From NCBI GenBank assembly GCA_902796705.1, contig CADBQF010000032.1, forward strand, positions 1 to 7,843: DNA of 7,843 nt, in the 5' to 3' direction. The position numbers were made by a program, and so were the translations under genes. This DNA is from Ruminococcus flavefaciens. Lineage in GTDB: Bacteria > Bacillota > Clostridia > Oscillospirales > Ruminococcaceae. The notes under the pieces were generated by a model. It was not told the origin of the DNA. It saw only the letters and a list, made by a program, of their open reading frames with translations, and made no database searches. Positions 6,888 to 7,843 of this stretch are shown here, piece by piece (positions within the stretch are counted from its first letter, which is position 1; each line of letters begins with the position of its first letter).

Positions 6888-6965
6888 GCAAGGGGTGAAT
6901 GCGAAAACAGTCCGGTGGACTGTTTTCGCAGAGGGGACGCCTTGCAAGAGAAGGCGTCCCCTTGC
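6888..6965. repeat. Two-hairpin palindromic element with outer inverted repeats (REP/MITE-like)
   Basis: A 78-base block bounded by the inverted repeat GCAAGGGG (6888-6895) and CCCCTTGC (6958-6965). Inside are two perfect hairpins. TGCGAAAACAGTCC pairs with its complement at 6917-6930 (14 pairs, three-base loop). AGGGGACGCCTT (6932-6943) pairs with its complement at 6951-6962 (12 pairs, seven-base loop). The ten bases GCCTCGCAAG at 6883-6892 recur at 6939-6948 with one change. Perfect arms in non-coding DNA suggest a dispersed palindromic repeat or a small non-autonomous element. I recall similar palindromes between genes of Ruminococcus relatives, but copy number cannot be judged from this window. 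No target-site duplication is visible. Confidence 0.6.
6905..6925. terminator. Possible bidirectional terminator for mutS2 within the repeat
   Basis: The inner part of the first hairpin, CAGTCC-ACC-GGACTG, is preceded by AAAA and followed by TTTT on either strand. This is the layout of a short bidirectional intrinsic terminator. On the minus strand it lies about 100 bases after the mutS2 stop codon. The U-run of four is short, so efficiency would be modest. Confidence 0.35.
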
Positions 6966-6987
6966 AGCTGTACTTTATCACAAAGCC

Positions 6988-7004
6988 TCCGAACTAAGTT
7001 CGGA
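6988..7004. repeat. Short perfect hairpin just after mutS2
   Basis: TCCGAAC-TAA-GTTCGGA forms a seven-pair stem with a three-base loop, starting about 19 bases after the mutS2 stop codon in the direction of transcription. On the minus strand it is followed by GGCTTTGTG, not a U-run, so it is at best a weak terminator or an mRNA 3'-end stabiliser. Confidence 0.45.
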
Positions 7005-7022
7005 CGGGATTTATCCTCCCCT

Positions 7023-7843
7023 TTATTTCAGCTCCGCGACCGTAACGCCGTCCTCGCCCTCGCCGTATACTCCGAGACGGAAGCTCTTTATGGACGGGTG
7101 CGTCTTCAATCGCTGCTGGACTGCCTTTCTGAGCAGTCCGGTACCCTTGCCGTGGATAATGTATATCGTGGAGATATTCGACATCACCGCCTGATCTATG
7201 AACTGGTCGAGCTGGTAAACGCCGTCGTCACAGGCACAGCCGCGGATATCGAGCTCCATTTTGCCCCTGCGTTCAGCCTTTACACCGACCTTGTTCATTT
7301 TTCGTGCCGGTTTTGCGGGCTTGCCGGAGTATGTCACCTTATCGGGCTCCTCCAGTCTCAGCCGGGAAATATTCATCTTCGTCTTCATGACGCCCATCTG
7401 AACGTAAACGAACTCGCTGCCGTCCGGGTCGCCGGAGATTATGCCCTTCCGCTGGAGGTCAACGACGTAGACCGTGTCTCCCCTGCGGAGCTTCCTCGGC
7501 AGCTTGTAGTCAGCGTTGGGATCCTGCTTGGCAACGGGATTTGCGGTGTCGTACATCTTGTTGAAGCTCTGCTTTGTACGCGATTTCATGCCGGAAACGT
7601 TCTCGCTGAAGTCCTTTTTGTCCTTCTCCTTACGCAGCCTGTCGAGCTCGTCAAGCAGCTCGTTGGACTCCGCCTTTGTCTGCTCGATGATAGTCATTGC
7701 ACGCTGTCTCGCCTTTTCGAGCTCGTCAGCCTTGAAGCGTTCAAGCTCCTCCTTTTCCCTGCGGACAGCCTCCTCGTGAGCGGCAGCCTCAGCACGGAGC
7801 CTCGAAATATCTTCCCTCTGACGTTCAAGCTCAATGCGGGCAG
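7023..7843 (-). CDS. mutS2: MutS2, C-terminal part with Smr domain (runs off the right edge)
   Basis: The last 272 residues of MutS2, a MutS-like ATPase without the mismatch-recognition domain; full length is near 780-800. The frame is open from 7843. Visible residues 1 to about 80 are a charged Glu/Arg/Lys-rich coiled coil, part of the insertion in the ATPase region. A KOW-like module with GDTVYVVDLQRKG and an MGVMKTKMNISRLRL strand set covers about 120-162. The Smr domain fills the C-terminus, with LDIRG (about 197-201), IHGKGTGLLR (229-238) and the terminal GEGEDGVTVAELK. Both Smr motifs tied to nuclease and nucleic-acid binding are intact. MutS2 was linked to suppression of homologous recombination, and in B. 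subtilis more recently to rescue of collided ribosomes. The Walker motifs lie outside the window. The gene ends in TAA at 7023-7025, before the palindrome-rich gap. Confidence 0.96.
   Translation of the reverse strand, partial: ARIELERQREDISRLRAEAAAHEEAVRREKEELERFKADELEKARQRAMTIIEQTKAESNELLDELDRLRKEKDKKDFSENVSGMKSRTKQSFNKMYDTANPVAKQDPNADYKLPRKLRRGDTVYVVDLQRKGIISGDPDGSEFVYVQMGVMKTKMNISRLRLEEPDKVTYSGKPAKPARKMNKVGVKAERRGKMELDIRGCACDDGVYQLDQFIDQAVMSNISTIYIIHGKGTGLLRKAVQQRLKTHPSIKSFRLGVYGEGEDGVTVAELK

Noticed and set aside
6771..6947. N-terminal extension of YfhO to 6947
   Set aside because: The extension would encode palindromic repeat DNA, has no membrane-protein character, and the ATG at 6770 has a proper ribosome binding site and begins the family's usual basic N-terminus.

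Overview
The window reads as a chromosomal segment of a low-to-mid G+C Firmicute, most likely a Clostridia member of the Ruminococcus / Oscillospiraceae type. This rests on strong purine-rich Shine-Dalgarno sequences before every gene, a Gram-positive gene set (MutS2, a YfhO-type membrane protein) and my recollection of close protein similarity to Ruminococcus polyamine enzymes. The genus is inference. All seven genes I support lie on the minus strand, so the window is best read from right to left.

Right end (7023-7843): the C-terminal part of MutS2, with coiled coil, KOW-like module and Smr domain. A 252-base gap follows (6771-7022), densely packed with inverted repeats. Two perfect long hairpins sit side by side inside an outer 8-bp inverted repeat, like a dispersed palindromic or MITE-like element; one may double as the mutS2 terminator. 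Next comes a large YfhO-family polytopic membrane protein (4155-6770).

Centre (3874-4154): a 281-base gap separates yfhO from the polyamine operon. Its yfhO-proximal half contains GC-rich inverted repeats, two of whose helices are mutually exclusive. Its speD-proximal half ends in a hairpin followed by seven U residues, placed immediately before the speD ribosome binding site. That is the geometry of a transcription attenuator and is the best candidate here for undescribed regulation.

Left half (1-3873): a tightly packed operon, speD - speA-type decarboxylase - small membrane protein - speE - speB (cut by the window edge). Junctions are overlaps of 8-14 and 11 bases or gaps of 14-15 bases. 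Together the enzymes give a complete arginine-to-spermidine route. The decarboxylase makes agmatine, SpeB hydrolyses it to putrescine, SpeD makes decarboxylated S-adenosylmethionine, and SpeE joins the aminopropyl group to putrescine. The one member without an assigned role is a 156-residue membrane protein between speA and speE, which appears to contain an internal duplication.

There are no rRNA or tRNA genes, CRISPR arrays, insertion sequences or broken genes that I can support.
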